A DNA stretch of 36,473 bases from Nitrospirota bacterium (GTDB taxonomy: Bacteria; Nitrospirota; Thermodesulfovibrionia; Thermodesulfovibrionales; UBA6898). Below the pieces are notes generated by a model, which was given only the letters and a program-made list of their open reading frames with translations, searched no databases and had not been told where the DNA came from. Both the position numbers and the translations under genes were made by a program. Of the stretch, positions 23,959-32,803 are shown piece after piece (the first letter of the stretch is position 1; the number at the start of each line of letters is the position of its first letter). The DNA lies in assembly GCA_016217675.1 (NCBI GenBank), contig JACRHC010000013.1, positions 1 through 36,473 of the forward strand, written 5' to 3'.

Positions 23959-26202
23959 CTATTTATAGTCCATTCTTATGACGCCGTTCCATGGTCCTTC
24001 AGGCGGATTGTTCTGATACCTGCTGCAGAGATCGAGATAGAAGCGGGCCGGACCGTCTTCACCAAACGTACGACGGAATGCTGAAAAATGTTGGTGTGCT
24101 TCAGTCCAGGAGCCCTGCCTGAAGAGGGCAAGTGCTGCGGAGAACGACTCACAGGACTGACTGGGCTTGCCAATTGCAGCATCCTTTCTGCAGACAAGTT
24201 CATATACCCGCATAGGTCTGGCCTTTCCCTTCATCAGGAATGTTCCGACATCTCTGATCACAAAGGCATCAATATGCTCAGCCACGCTTTCAGTAATAAG
24301 AACACGCGTCGCAAGCAGCTTATTCAGGCTGTCGAGCCTTGTTGTTGTGTTTACGATATCACCTACAGGCCGGTATTCAAAATGATCTGCAGCGCCAACA
24401 TTGCCGAGCGTGATCTGGCCGGCATGTAAGCCTATCCGTGTAGGCATCTGAAACGATCCGGCTGCCCTGTCTTCGAAGTCAAGCATCTGTCTGCTGATCT
24501 CAAGCGCTGCACTGCAGGCCCTTTCCAGCCGCTCCTTGTCTGATTCAGTGCCGAGCCAAAGCGCAAGTACTGAATCACCGACAACATTCGAGATGGTCCC
24601 CCCATGATTCTTGATCGGGCTGAAGACCATCTCATAGTACTGGTTCATATGCTGGCCGAGTTTCTGGCTCTCCATGGTCTCTGCAAGCGAGGTATAGCCT
24701 TCGGCATCCGTATAGAGACAGACTCCCTGGACAACCTTGCTGTCTGTCCTGAGCCCCGTCATATTTTTTGCGAGCTTATCCACCACATCTGCCGGAAGAT
24801 AGTAGCCAAAGGCATTTCTGATATTTCTGCGCTCCCTGTTGGTATCTGCATATTTCCAGAGCAATGCAGCAACAAAGGCAAAGGCCGGCTGGATAAAGAC
24901 CGGGACAATGACCGGATACCATATTGCTGAAGTCCTGAATTGAAAGAGCGCAGCAATAAGATACAGGGCAGCAGCGCCGGCAGATGCAGCCGCTGCTGCT
25001 GCAGGCGGCAGCAGTCTGCAGACAGTGCCTGTGACAAGACCCCAGCAGAGGATGAGCGTAATGTATGCGCCAAAGCTCAGTGGTCTTACCGGCATGTTTT
25101 CGAGGAGATTGGCAAATTCGGTTGCAGCCAGCTCGATGCCGCTGATATCGCGGCCGTCCTCCTGTGAAAAGACCGTAAAAAATGTATCTTTCTGCTCGGG
25201 CTGATAGAGTTCCGAGAAGCCGACAAAGACCATCTTGCCCCTCAGATCAGGCGCAGTCTCCAGTCCGGTCTTTCCACGGCCGAGCATATGGTCATAAGGT
25301 ATGGTCGTTACGGAGCCTGCCGGGCCGTAAAAGTTCAGGTATTTTCTTGAGTCACCCGAATACATGCTTATGAGGGATTCGATCAGTTTCCGGCTCTTCT
25401 CATCTCCCCGGTAATAACGACCAAGGATTACCGATAACGTTGTATCAAGCTCAGGGTCTTTTTCAAAGGCAGTGCGTATCTCCTGAATAGCAGGCACAAG
25501 TTCACCGCGCTTCATAAGTGATGATCTGTCGGCAGGAAGATCAGAAGAGATGGTCGCCCCTGATTTTTTTAATAGAGCAAGAAAATCTTCATATACCTCT
25601 GCGGCATAGAGCTGAAAGGATACTATCGGGAGTGTGGGCGCATCACCGGCTCCGGTCTTGAACATCCAGTTTCTGATCACGCTTAATGCCACCTTCGGCA
25701 TCGGGAAAGGGGCCATCGCAAAAGCAGCCTTTTCAAGGGCAGGGACCGGAGCAACAAGACGCTCTGTGTACATGCCTGAGCCGTCAGGCGTATCCGACCT
25801 CTCTGCCAGCAGCCTCTGACAGAGGATCACCCTTCCGGATCTGCTCACGGCAGCTGCAAAGATCAGATCTTCCCTGCCCTGCCTTGGCTCCTCAAAAAAT
25901 ATATCAAAGGCAATGGCAGATGCACCCGTCTTCATCAGCCTTTCGATCAGCTCAGCATGCAGGGTGCGGGGCCATTTTCTGGGATCGTTCTTCAGACCGA
26001 GCGCATCAGAGGCCCGCTTATCTATGCTCACCACAACAACCTCAGGAGGCACAGGCCTGCTCCCCCTGAGTCTGAAAAGCAGAGAAAGTCCTGTCTCCTC
26101 TTCAAGGCTGACGCCAAAGGGGAATATGCCTATGACAAGCCCGGCAAGGGCTGTGATCAGGCCAAGGATAATAGATTTGGTCACCCGGGACAATGTAAGC
26201 AC
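23959..26202 (-). CDS. CHASE2-domain adenylate/guanylate cyclase
   Basis: The 747-residue protein has an N-terminal membrane helix, a CHASE2 periplasmic sensor domain (about 35-330, with VVVVSIDKRASDALG and FDIFFEEPRQGREDL), three membrane helices (about 345-430) and a class III cyclase domain (about 475-655). The metal-binding Asp residues are at about 497 (YTDAEGYTSL) and 542 (VGDSVLALW), and PVGDIVNTTTRL supplies the substrate and transition-state residues, so it should be active; cAMP or cGMP is not decided. The first codon of the frame is GTG 26202; with AGGAGG only 1 nt before it, a TTG at 26193 may be the true start. Operon with the FecR-barrel gene. Confidence 0.88.
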   Translation of the reverse strand: MLTLSRVTKSIILGLITALAGLVIGIFPFGVSLEEETGLSLLFRLRGSRPVPPEVVVVSIDKRASDALGLKNDPRKWPRTLHAELIERLMKTGASAIAFDIFFEEPRQGREDLIFAAAVSRSGRVILCQRLLAERSDTPDGSGMYTERLVAPVPALEKAAFAMAPFPMPKVALSVIRNWMFKTGAGDAPTLPIVSFQLYAAEVYEDFLALLKKSGATISSDLPADRSSLMKRGELVPAIQEIRTAFEKDPELDTTLSVILGRYYRGDEKSRKLIESLISMYSGDSRKYLNFYGPAGSVTTIPYDHMLGRGKTGLETAPDLRGKMVFVGFSELYQPEQKDTFFTVFSQEDGRDISGIELAATEFANLLENMPVRPLSFGAYITLILCWGLVTGTVCRLLPPAAAAAASAGAAALYLIAALFQFRTSAIWYPVIVPVFIQPAFAFVAALLWKYADTNRERRNIRNAFGYYLPADVVDKLAKNMTGLRTDSKVVQGVCLYTDAEGYTSLAETMESQKLGQHMNQYYEMVFSPIKNHGGTISNVVGDSVLALWLGTESDKERLERACSAALEISRQMLDFEDRAAGSFQMPTRIGLHAGQITLGNVGAADHFEYRPVGDIVNTTTRLDSLNKLLATRVLITESVAEHIDAFVIRDVGTFLMKGKARPMRVYELVCRKDAAIGKPSQSCESFSAALALFRQGSWTEAHQHFSAFRRTFGEDGPARFYLDLCSRYQNNPPEGPWNGVIRMDYK

Positions 26203-26281
26203 CCCTCCTGTTTTCCCGGCTCTGATCGTTCAGGCGGACGTTCAGGGCCTGCCGCCACTTTCGTGGTCTATGCCCTAATGT

Positions 26282-26290
26282 ATTATCACA
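26282..26290 (-). promoter_or_regulatory. extended -10 promoter candidate for the cyclase operon
   Basis: TGTGATAAT on the minus strand, about 80 nt before the cyclase start. No convincing -35. It would separate cyclase/FecR-barrel transcription from the upstream kinase gene. Confidence 0.4.
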
Positions 26291-26341
26291 AAATGTTGAG
26301 AGAAGTCTAAGGATTTTTTTAGCGGGGAGGGAAGGAGCAGA

Positions 26342-28588
26342 TCAGAAAGTCAGCACCTCGCGCACCTTGTTCAGGAGCGTAGAGGGACTCAGCGGCTTCG
26401 AGATAAAGTGCATCCCCGGGTCAAGAGAACCCTTCTGGGTTAAGATGTCAGCAGTATAACCGCTCATCAGGATAGTCTTTACGCCAGGCCGGATCTTCGC
26501 CATCTCCTGGCACGCATCTTTACCATTCTTCTTAGGCATGATCAGATCACTAAGAATAAGATCTATCCTGTCCTGCTTATCACGAAAGACAGCTATTGCA
26601 TCCTCGCCGTCAACAGCCTCCAGCACCGTGTACCCGAACTCTTCAAGGAGCATCTTTGTGACGCGACGTGTGTCTGCGTTGTCTTCCACAAGCAGGATCG
26701 TCTCCGTCCCGTGAGGCACAGCCTCTGCCGGTAACCCGCCATTTTTTGCTGCTGCAGTTTCAGAGACCGGCAGATAGATCCTGAACGTGGTGCCCTGCCC
26801 GGGCTCGCTGTAAAGATGAATGGCCCCGCCATGGTTCTTAATGATCCCGTACACAACGGCAAGGCCCAAACCGGTGCCTTTGCCTGTTTCTTTTGTGGTG
26901 AAAAACGGTTCAAAGATATGCTCCTGCACCTTTTGTTCAATGCCTGAGCCATTGTCAGAAAAGACTACAACTGCGTATGAACCTTTCGGAAGTTCGCCCA
27001 TCTCCCCGTCGATCACCACCTGTTCTGTGCTGATCGAGATCTTGCCGCCATCGGGCATGGCATCACGGGCATTCGTGGCAAGGTTCATTAAAACCTGCTC
27101 CAACTGCCCCTTGTCCGCCTCCACAACGAGATCTTCCACAGAGCATTTCAGTTCGAATTCAATATCTTCTCCGATGAGCCTGCTCATGATATTCCGGAAC
27201 CCGCAGGCGAGTTCGTTCAAATTAAGGGGTTTCATTTCGACCGGCTGTTTTCTGCTGAAGGCCAGAAGACTTTTGGTCAATCCTGATGCACGCTCGGACG
27301 ATTCGAGGATATATGACACAAAGGGCTTCAGTTGTTCGTCGCCCTTAAGCTTGAGTTCGAGCAGTGACGCATAGCCGATAATGGCGGTGAGAATATTATT
27401 GAAATCATGGGCAATGCCGCCTGCAAGCTGACCGATGCCTTCCATCTTCTGGGCCTGACGAAGCTGATCTTCATTGTGCCGCTGCAGCGTGACATCTCTC
27501 ACGACTTCGATGCCGGCCACGATTGCACCTGAAGCATCCCTGAGAGGTGATGTCGTGACCTCGAAATATCTGGTCCCTCCGGGCAGCTGGACAACCCTTT
27601 GGACCCTATGGACCATGCCGTCAATAAACGTGAGCGCCACGGGACAGCCTTCACAGACAGCATCACTTGATTCATAGGCCCTGTAACAGTATTCGCCGAT
27701 ATGGGAACCGACAAAACTCTTATGCACGTCATTCTGGTACAGGATCTGAAAGTTCAGGTCCTGGATGCTGACGCCGTCACCCATAGCTGCAATGATCGCT
27801 TCTGACTTGTTTTTTTCAGCGCGCAGGGCCTCCTCTGCTTTCTTCCTCTCTTCAAGCTCTGAGGCCAACTCGTCAGTTCGCACCTTCAGTTTGCCCATGG
27901 TCTCGTTCATGGCAGTGCCTATGCGGTCCAGCTCGCTGATGCCGGTCCGGGGGAGGTCCTGAACAGTGCCAAGCGCCGAGACCAGTGACTGCACCGGCCG
28001 CTGCAGGTTCCTGCGCAAAATGATAATAAATGCAGTGAGCATCAGAAGCAGACCGAGAACAATGGTCGGGATCAGATAATACACTTCCCTTCTCACCTTA
28101 TTGTGAGCAAGGGTCTTTGTTCCGACAAAGATCTTCCATTTCCATGCAGGATAATTAACTATCTCGCCATACAGCTCGCCCTTCCCAAAGTCCAGGTAAA
28201 GATGTCCGCTCGCGCGCGAAAACGGAACATCCTTAATGATCGAAGACGGCAGGGTGGAGAGGATAATGCTGTCGCTCTCATCGCTGATCGCTCCTGAAAC
28301 ATCTCTTCTCTGCCAGTTCAGGGAGATCGCCTCCAATACCAGTTTTTTCTTTGCTTCGACCACAGGGGGGATATCCAGCAGCCGGGCAGTGGTCAGGTCT
28401 GCCTGCGCCAGTTCGATGATGCGCATGGTCTCACTGACGTGGCTGTCGATGGCATGCTGGACAAATTCTTCGATAATATGGTTTGCAATCGTATTTATTG
28501 AAATGATAAGGGCGGTGGAGATGGCAAGGAGGATAAGAAAAACCGGAATGAGCAGCCGGTATAAAAGACTTTTCCTGTCAATTTTCAC
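26342..28588 (-). CDS. membrane-bound hybrid histidine kinase (HAMP-PAS-HisKA-HATPase-REC)
   Basis: A 748-residue hybrid kinase: membrane helix 10-33, periplasmic sensor (about 35-170), second helix (about 172-195), HAMP, PAS domain with cysteines ([16 protein letters not shown], about 310), HisKA with phosphoacceptor His in GGIAHDFNN, HATPase ([23 protein letters not shown]) and a C-terminal receiver with Asp in [10 protein letters not shown]. The C-x-x-C in the PAS may bind a metal or redox sense. It starts with GTG and overlaps the PhnD-like gene by 11 nt, so the binding protein probably supplies its signal. Confidence 0.88.
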   Translation of the reverse strand: MKIDRKSLLYRLLIPVFLILLAISTALIISINTIANHIIEEFVQHAIDSHVSETMRIIELAQADLTTARLLDIPPVVEAKKKLVLEAISLNWQRRDVSGAISDESDSIILSTLPSSIIKDVPFSRASGHLYLDFGKGELYGEIVNYPAWKWKIFVGTKTLAHNKVRREVYYLIPTIVLGLLLMLTAFIIILRRNLQRPVQSLVSALGTVQDLPRTGISELDRIGTAMNETMGKLKVRTDELASELEERKKAEEALRAEKNKSEAIIAAMGDGVSIQDLNFQILYQNDVHKSFVGSHIGEYCYRAYESSDAVCEGCPVALTFIDGMVHRVQRVVQLPGGTRYFEVTTSPLRDASGAIVAGIEVVRDVTLQRHNEDQLRQAQKMEGIGQLAGGIAHDFNNILTAIIGYASLLELKLKGDEQLKPFVSYILESSERASGLTKSLLAFSRKQPVEMKPLNLNELACGFRNIMSRLIGEDIEFELKCSVEDLVVEADKGQLEQVLMNLATNARDAMPDGGKISISTEQVVIDGEMGELPKGSYAVVVFSDNGSGIEQKVQEHIFEPFFTTKETGKGTGLGLAVVYGIIKNHGGAIHLYSEPGQGTTFRIYLPVSETAAAKNGGLPAEAVPHGTETILLVEDNADTRRVTKMLLEEFGYTVLEAVDGEDAIAVFRDKQDRIDLILSDLIMPKKNGKDACQEMAKIRPGVKTILMSGYTADILTQKGSLDPGMHFISKPLSPSTLLNKVREVLTF

Positions 28589-29456
28589 TCATTACTTCCC
28601 GATACGCAGAAAGCAGATTCATTACGGATGGCAGATAGGATGGTGAGGGTGGGACAAAACCGTTCCTTATCTCGTCATCCCAGTCCTGCATAAGTTTTTT
28701 GTCAGCCGCATTTTTCTGCGGCTTCAGTCTGAGCAATGCCTTCGTAAAAAGATCCTTCGTCCTGCGGTTAAGCTTCGGGGCTGCAACAAAGGCAAAATTT
28801 GGCAGTGGTTCCGATGTTTTCAGAACACGGAGGCGGCTGTCATTGAATCTTTTGTAAAGAACATCCTTCATGCCGGCTGCATTGACCTCACCGCTCAGGA
28901 GAGCGTTCATGATGCGGTCCTGACCTTCGAAAAAGACCGGTTGAATATCACCTTTCCCGAGTCCGGCGGTGCGGAGCATCTTGACCGGTACGATATGAGC
29001 TCCGGTTGAACCCTTGAACAATCCGATCTGTTTACCTTTCAACTGGGTTAACGATGCGATTGAGGGGTCAGTTGACACGATAACAGAGTGGTAGAAAAGC
29101 GTTCCGTCCGAACCTATGGCGATTGCGGAGGTTTCCACTCCGCATTTTTCGATGCTCCGTGCAAGCGGAACAGGTCCGAGGAGTGCCAGCGAAACCTCAC
29201 CGCTGCAGATGGCCTCGACCGTAGAGTCATGATTAGGGTAGAGTTTCAACTCCCAGGGTTTTCCGGTCGATTTCCTGAGATATTCCACAAGAGGCGTAAA
29301 TTTGACGTAAAGCTTTTCAGGGCTGTAGTACGGAATAACCGTGATCGTATATTCAGATTTCCCTTCCGGGGAATCGGCCTTTTTCTGACCGGCGCCAGCC
29401 ACGCACGTCACGGCGCTCAACAGGACAAGAACATAGCAGGTCACTACGCGTTTCAT
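28578..29456 (-). CDS. PhnD-like periplasmic substrate-binding protein
   Basis: The 292-residue product has a signal peptide (MKRVVTCYVLVLLSAVTCVA) and the PhnD/phosphate-phosphonate binding fold: VIPYYSPEKLYVKFTPLVEY, LKLYPNHDSTVEAICSGEVS, LALLGPVPLA, LKGKQIGLFKGSTGAH and SGEVNAAGMKDVLY. No ABC permease or ATPase is next to it; it overlaps the hybrid kinase gene by 11 nt. Such orphan binding proteins often present the ligand to a sensor kinase. Ligand unknown. The ATG at 29456 has no Shine-Dalgarno and a promoter 7 nt upstream. Confidence 0.85.
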   Translation of the reverse strand: MKRVVTCYVLVLLSAVTCVAGAGQKKADSPEGKSEYTITVIPYYSPEKLYVKFTPLVEYLRKSTGKPWELKLYPNHDSTVEAICSGEVSLALLGPVPLARSIEKCGVETSAIAIGSDGTLFYHSVIVSTDPSIASLTQLKGKQIGLFKGSTGAHIVPVKMLRTAGLGKGDIQPVFFEGQDRIMNALLSGEVNAAGMKDVLYKRFNDSRLRVLKTSEPLPNFAFVAAPKLNRRTKDLFTKALLRLKPQKNAADKKLMQDWDDEIRNGFVPPSPSYLPSVMNLLSAYREVMSEN

Positions 29457-29463
29457 TACGAAT

Positions 29464-29492
29464 AGTCTATTAATAGGCAGGTCAATAGTCAA
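29464..29492 (-). promoter_or_regulatory. promoter candidate of the PhnD-like/hybrid kinase operon
   Basis: TTGACT (29487-29492), 17 nt, TAGACT (29464-29469), then 7 nt to the ATG. Moderate match; position fits a leaderless transcript. Confidence 0.5.
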
Positions 29493-29540
29493 CAGTTCAA
29501 TACTGGCAACGAAAAGAATAACGAGCGGCCTGCAACGATA

Positions 29541-29828
29541 TTATTCGAAACAGTCCATGGAGCGCATCTTATGGATTTCGGCCCTCTTTCTGTCGCACCA
29601 GACATTGCCAAGCTGAAGCGCTCCGCCGGACGGGAGGGTTATCTTCGCCCGCTTGCAGTCAACGCAGTGATGGACCTTTATGCCCGGCATAGGCATGAAG
29701 CAGTCCATCTGGCGGTGCTTTGCCATCTGGATCTTGCGTTTGCCGCACCATACCGTGCCTGGTGACGGCTTCTCCCCGGACGGTTTGGAATCATACCCGT
29801 ATTTGCAGATGCCGCAGGTGTTAGGCAT
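29541..29828 (-). CDS. cysteine-rich protein with two zinc-ribbon-like repeats
   Basis: The 95-residue protein is a tandem repeat: MPNTCGICKYGYDSKPSGE with PGTVWCGKRKIQMAKHRQMD-CF, then HHCVDCKRAKITLPSGG with GNVWCDRKRAEIHKMRSMD-CF. Each half has C-x-x-C, then a VWC and a MDCF, four cysteines in all, suited for a zinc or iron site. I do not recognise the family. The start at 29828 is preceded by a -10 (TATACT) 6 nt upstream and no Shine-Dalgarno. Confidence 0.7.
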   Translation of the reverse strand: MPNTCGICKYGYDSKPSGEKPSPGTVWCGKRKIQMAKHRQMDCFMPMPGIKVHHCVDCKRAKITLPSGGALQLGNVWCDRKRAEIHKMRSMDCFE

Positions 29829-29834
29829 GCATGC

Positions 29835-29864
29835 AGTATAAATGGGATTTTGATGCCATATCAA
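29835..29864 (-). promoter_or_regulatory. promoter candidate of the cysteine-rich gene
   Basis: TTGATA (29859-29864), 18 nt, TATACT (29835-29840), then 6 nt to the ATG at 29828. Confidence 0.55.
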
Positions 29865-29883
29865 GCGATCCTGTTCAAAGGAT

Positions 29884-30825
29884 TCAGGGAATGGGGAGAT
29901 CGTCTTTTCGGAGACTGCATTTCTCGCGGTCCAGGGGTATATCGTCCCAGGATACAGGATCATGTATTGATTCAAGGTGGGTAAATACCGTCACATTCGG
30001 CAAGGCATTGCGGATATCCGTCTCCATCTGTTCCAAAAGGTTATGGCCCTTATCAACAGTCCAGTCGCCCGGCACAAGCACATGGAACGATACGAATTTT
30101 CGTGAACCTGCCTGACGCGTGCGCAGCGCATGGCACTGGATTTCCGTTCCGCAATGCCTGTCTATTACACTCTGCACAATGCTGAGGTCTTCAATCGGCA
30201 GCGATGCGTCCATCAGCCCGAATACGGATTCACGGACAATACGCACGCCAGACCAGACAATATTCCCGGCAACAATGATAGCAACGACAGGATCTAATCG
30301 CTGCCACCCGGTAAAGGCGACCAGACCTACGCCTGTCAATACACCTATTGACGTCCAGACGTCTGTCATCAGGTGCTGCGCATTTGCCTTCAGCGTAATA
30401 GAGTGGTAGGTTTTTGCGGCCCTCAGCAGGATGAGCGCAACAAACAGGTTGACCAAAGAGGCAGCAACAGAAACCACGAGCCCCAGCCCGATCTGTTCAA
30501 GGGGCTTGGGCACCATAAGCCGCTGCACTGCTGCCGCGGCAATGCTGATGGCCGCAATCAGTATCAGGGCACCTTCAACACCGCTCGAAAAATACTCGGC
30601 CTTGCTGTGGCCGTACGCGTGGTCCTCATCGGCAGGACGCGCTGCTATAGTGAGCATGGCAAGGGCCATGAGCGCACCGGCAAGATTGACCACGGACTCC
30701 ATGGCATCAGACAGCAGGCCAACTGAACCGGTCAGCAGATATGCAGCAGTCTTCAGCGCCATGGTCAAAATTGCAGCGGCTATCGAAAGCCATGCAAATC
30801 GTGCAAGCACAATGCCCTGAACCAC
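29884..30825 (-). CDS. cation diffusion facilitator (CDF) metal exporter
   Basis: The 313-residue protein has six helices and a cytosolic C-terminal domain. Metal sites: [11 protein letters not shown] in helix 2, [14 protein letters not shown] in the loop, and [12 protein letters not shown] in helix 5. These are the Asp/His positions of FieF-like CDF proteins, which export Zn2+, Fe2+ or Mn2+ against protons. The C-terminal domain ([20 protein letters not shown]) is the dimerising metal sensor part. Starts with GTG after AAAGGA. It is followed by the cysteine-rich gene, possibly related by metal handling. Confidence 0.88.
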   Translation of the reverse strand: MVQGIVLARFAWLSIAAAILTMALKTAAYLLTGSVGLLSDAMESVVNLAGALMALAMLTIAARPADEDHAYGHSKAEYFSSGVEGALILIAAISIAAAAVQRLMVPKPLEQIGLGLVVSVAASLVNLFVALILLRAAKTYHSITLKANAQHLMTDVWTSIGVLTGVGLVAFTGWQRLDPVVAIIVAGNIVWSGVRIVRESVFGLMDASLPIEDLSIVQSVIDRHCGTEIQCHALRTRQAGSRKFVSFHVLVPGDWTVDKGHNLLEQMETDIRNALPNVTVFTHLESIHDPVSWDDIPLDREKCSLRKDDLPIP

Positions 30826-30877
30826 TATCGTTTATCCTTTGAGTTCATAGTGGTAACTTACCTCAAATCAGATAAAA

Positions 30878-30909
30878 TAATAAACAAAAAGGCCCTCTTG
30901 CGAGGGCCT
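30878..30909 (-). terminator. intrinsic terminator of the rnf operon
   Basis: AGGCCCTC-GCAA-GAGGGCCT stem followed on the minus strand by TTTTTGTTTATTATTTT. It separates rnfB from the CDF gene. Confidence 0.88.
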
Positions 30910-30955
30910 GGATTCTTTATGCCGACTTACGGCTTCTCTATGCCGGATTTATTTG

Positions 30956-32128
30956 CTATGCTGCCGGAGCTGCAGCCGCCTGTTTTGCCTTTTTTGCGGC
31001 TGCTGCAGCGAATACTTCCTGTGCGTTGAACGTGCCGTCTATCGCCTGCACAGGGCACTTCGCCGTGCAGATGCCGCAGCCTATGCACTTTATCTGGTCG
31101 ATCGAATGTTTCTTCTTCAGTTCGCCTGCAGGGGCATCAACAGGGCATACCTTGGTGCAGATCTGACAGCCGATGCAGCTGTCTGTAATAAAGGCCTTTG
31201 ACCGCTGTGGAATGAAATCGACAATAGCCTTTGTCGGGCACTTTGGTACGCAGAGGCCGCAGACCTTGCATTTGTTGATGTCAATCCGCGAGAAGTTATT
31301 CTGCACTGAAGGCGCATCAAAGGGACAGACCTTCACACATGCGCCACAGGCAATGCAGCCAAGATCACAGTTCTTTCTCGTGTCCCCGCCTTTGTCCCTT
31401 GAGTGGCAGGTGACCAGCACCATCTTCGATGCAGGAAGCACCTCAATGACCCTCTTGGGGCAGGCCTGCTCGCACTTCCTGCAGCCTGTGCATTTTGTTA
31501 TATCAACAACCGGCAGGCCGTCATTGCCCATATGAAGCGCATCAAACGGGCATACCCGTGTGCAGGTACCATAACCAAGGCAGCCATATGCACAGGATTT
31601 ATCACCGCCTCCTGCAAGCACTGCAGCCCTGCAGTCCATAACGCCTTCATAGATAAACTTCTTTCTTGATCTGCTGGTTCCACCCTGGCACATGATCCGC
31701 GCAAAGATCGGTTCTTTAATGTCAGCCTTTTTCCCGGTTATCAGGGCGACCGCCTCGGCGCCTTTTGCTCCTGCAGGGGTGCAGAGATTAGGGGCAACAT
31801 CCGGGTTCTTGACCACAGCCTCGGCATACTGCTCGCAGCCCGCATAACCACAGGCTCCGCAATGCGCATGGGCAAGCACATCCAAAACTTTCTCTACCCG
31901 CGGATCGACCTGCACGGCAAATCTCTTTGCGGCAATGGCCAGACCGGCTCCAAAGACAGTACCGAGACCTGCCAAAAAGACGAGCGTCCATTTGACAAGG
32001 GGAACGATATCAATCTTCTCTTTTGCCTCTATCCCTCCGCCAACACCTGCAAAGGCAGCAGCTGCAAAAAGCAGAATCAGGAAGATGGCTGTCAGGCCAA
32101 TCTTCTTGTTATTAAATCCTGTAGACAT
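30956..32128 (-). CDS. rnfB: RnfB, electron-transport complex iron-sulfur subunit with extra ferredoxin domain
   Basis: The 390-residue protein has two N-terminal membrane helices, the iron-sulfur domain CGACGYAGCEQY and a series of six CxxCxxC-type motifs (CAYGC...CTRVCP, CTGCRKCEQACP, CDLGCIACGACVKVCP, CKVCGLCVPKCP, CIGCQICTKVCP, CIGCGICTAKCP). That is three 2[4Fe-4S] ferredoxin-like domains plus the N-terminal cluster. E. coli RsxB (192 residues) has fewer. The tail is Ala/Lys-rich. RnfB takes electrons from ferredoxin in the Rnf complex. The start at 32128 has AAGGAG; a longer frame exists. Last gene of the operon. Confidence 0.9.
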   Translation of the reverse strand: MSTGFNNKKIGLTAIFLILLFAAAAFAGVGGGIEAKEKIDIVPLVKWTLVFLAGLGTVFGAGLAIAAKRFAVQVDPRVEKVLDVLAHAHCGACGYAGCEQYAEAVVKNPDVAPNLCTPAGAKGAEAVALITGKKADIKEPIFARIMCQGGTSRSRKKFIYEGVMDCRAAVLAGGGDKSCAYGCLGYGTCTRVCPFDALHMGNDGLPVVDITKCTGCRKCEQACPKRVIEVLPASKMVLVTCHSRDKGGDTRKNCDLGCIACGACVKVCPFDAPSVQNNFSRIDINKCKVCGLCVPKCPTKAIVDFIPQRSKAFITDSCIGCQICTKVCPVDAPAGELKKKHSIDQIKCIGCGICTAKCPVQAIDGTFNAQEVFAAAAAKKAKQAAAAPAA

Positions 32129-32164
32129 AATTATTGGCTCCTTCTTTTCCATTGTCTCTTGCAG

Positions 32165-32183
32165 CACTCATTACTCATCACTC
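32165..32183 (-). repeat. CACTCATTACTCATCACTC repeat between rnfA and rnfB
   Basis: The same motif (CACTCATTAC.CATCACT) occurs on the minus strand in copies A and B of the repeat at 1739-1832 and 2599-2687. It may be a small dispersed repeat. Confidence 0.4.
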
Positions 32184-32197
32184 TTAGCACATCACGG

Positions 32198-32791
32198 TCA
32201 CAGTGTAATAAGACCTGAAAATCCGGTAAAGGCAAGGGCTATCAGGCCGGTTATCACGAATGCCATAGGCAGACCTTTAAAAGCTGCGGGCACATCTGCA
32301 AGTTCGAGCTTCTCACGAATACTTGCCATGATTATCAGGGCAAGTCCGAACCCCAAACCTGAACCAAGGCCAAAGGCAAGGCTCTGAAGGAACGAGTACT
32401 TTTCGCCTACACTCACCAGAGGAACAGCAAGGATGATACAGTTCGTTGAGATCAGGGCAAGATAGATGCCGAGCTTATAATAAAGCCCGGGAGATACCTT
32501 TCTCATGATCGTATCTGATGCCTGGACTATGCCTGCGATGATGCCGATGAAAACAATGATCTCAAGGAATGTTATCCCAAGAGGGTCCATCACCTTGTTA
32601 AACACGACCCAGCTGAGCGCTGCGCTGATCATCATGACCGCAGTAAAGGTGATGCTCATGCCGACCGCTGTCTCCATCTTCTTCGATACGCCAAAGAAGA
32701 TGCAGAGGCCAAGGAACCGTGTAAAGACGAAGTTGTTGATGAGCGATGCCGAGATGATAAGCTCAAAATATTTGATAAACTCGCTTTCCAT
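32198..32791 (-). CDS. rnfA: RnfA, integral membrane subunit
   Basis: The 197-residue protein has about six helices. The two conserved cysteines that help hold the intramembrane [2Fe-2S] cluster are present, in RFLGLCIFFGV and ISTNCIILAVPL. Typical stretches SLINNFVFTRFLG and GSGLGFGLALIIMASIREKL are kept. AAGGAG precedes the ATG. Part of the operon, 12 nt after rnfE. Works with RnfE as a pseudo-symmetric pair. Confidence 0.95.
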   Translation of the reverse strand: MESEFIKYFELIISASLINNFVFTRFLGLCIFFGVSKKMETAVGMSITFTAVMMISAALSWVVFNKVMDPLGITFLEIIVFIGIIAGIVQASDTIMRKVSPGLYYKLGIYLALISTNCIILAVPLVSVGEKYSFLQSLAFGLGSGLGFGLALIIMASIREKLELADVPAAFKGLPMAFVITGLIALAFTGFSGLITL

Positions 32792-32803
32792 TTTCTTCTC
32801 CTT

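Noticed and set aside
26820-27374. 184-codon plus-strand frame
   Set aside because: Shadow of the hybrid kinase catalytic domain.
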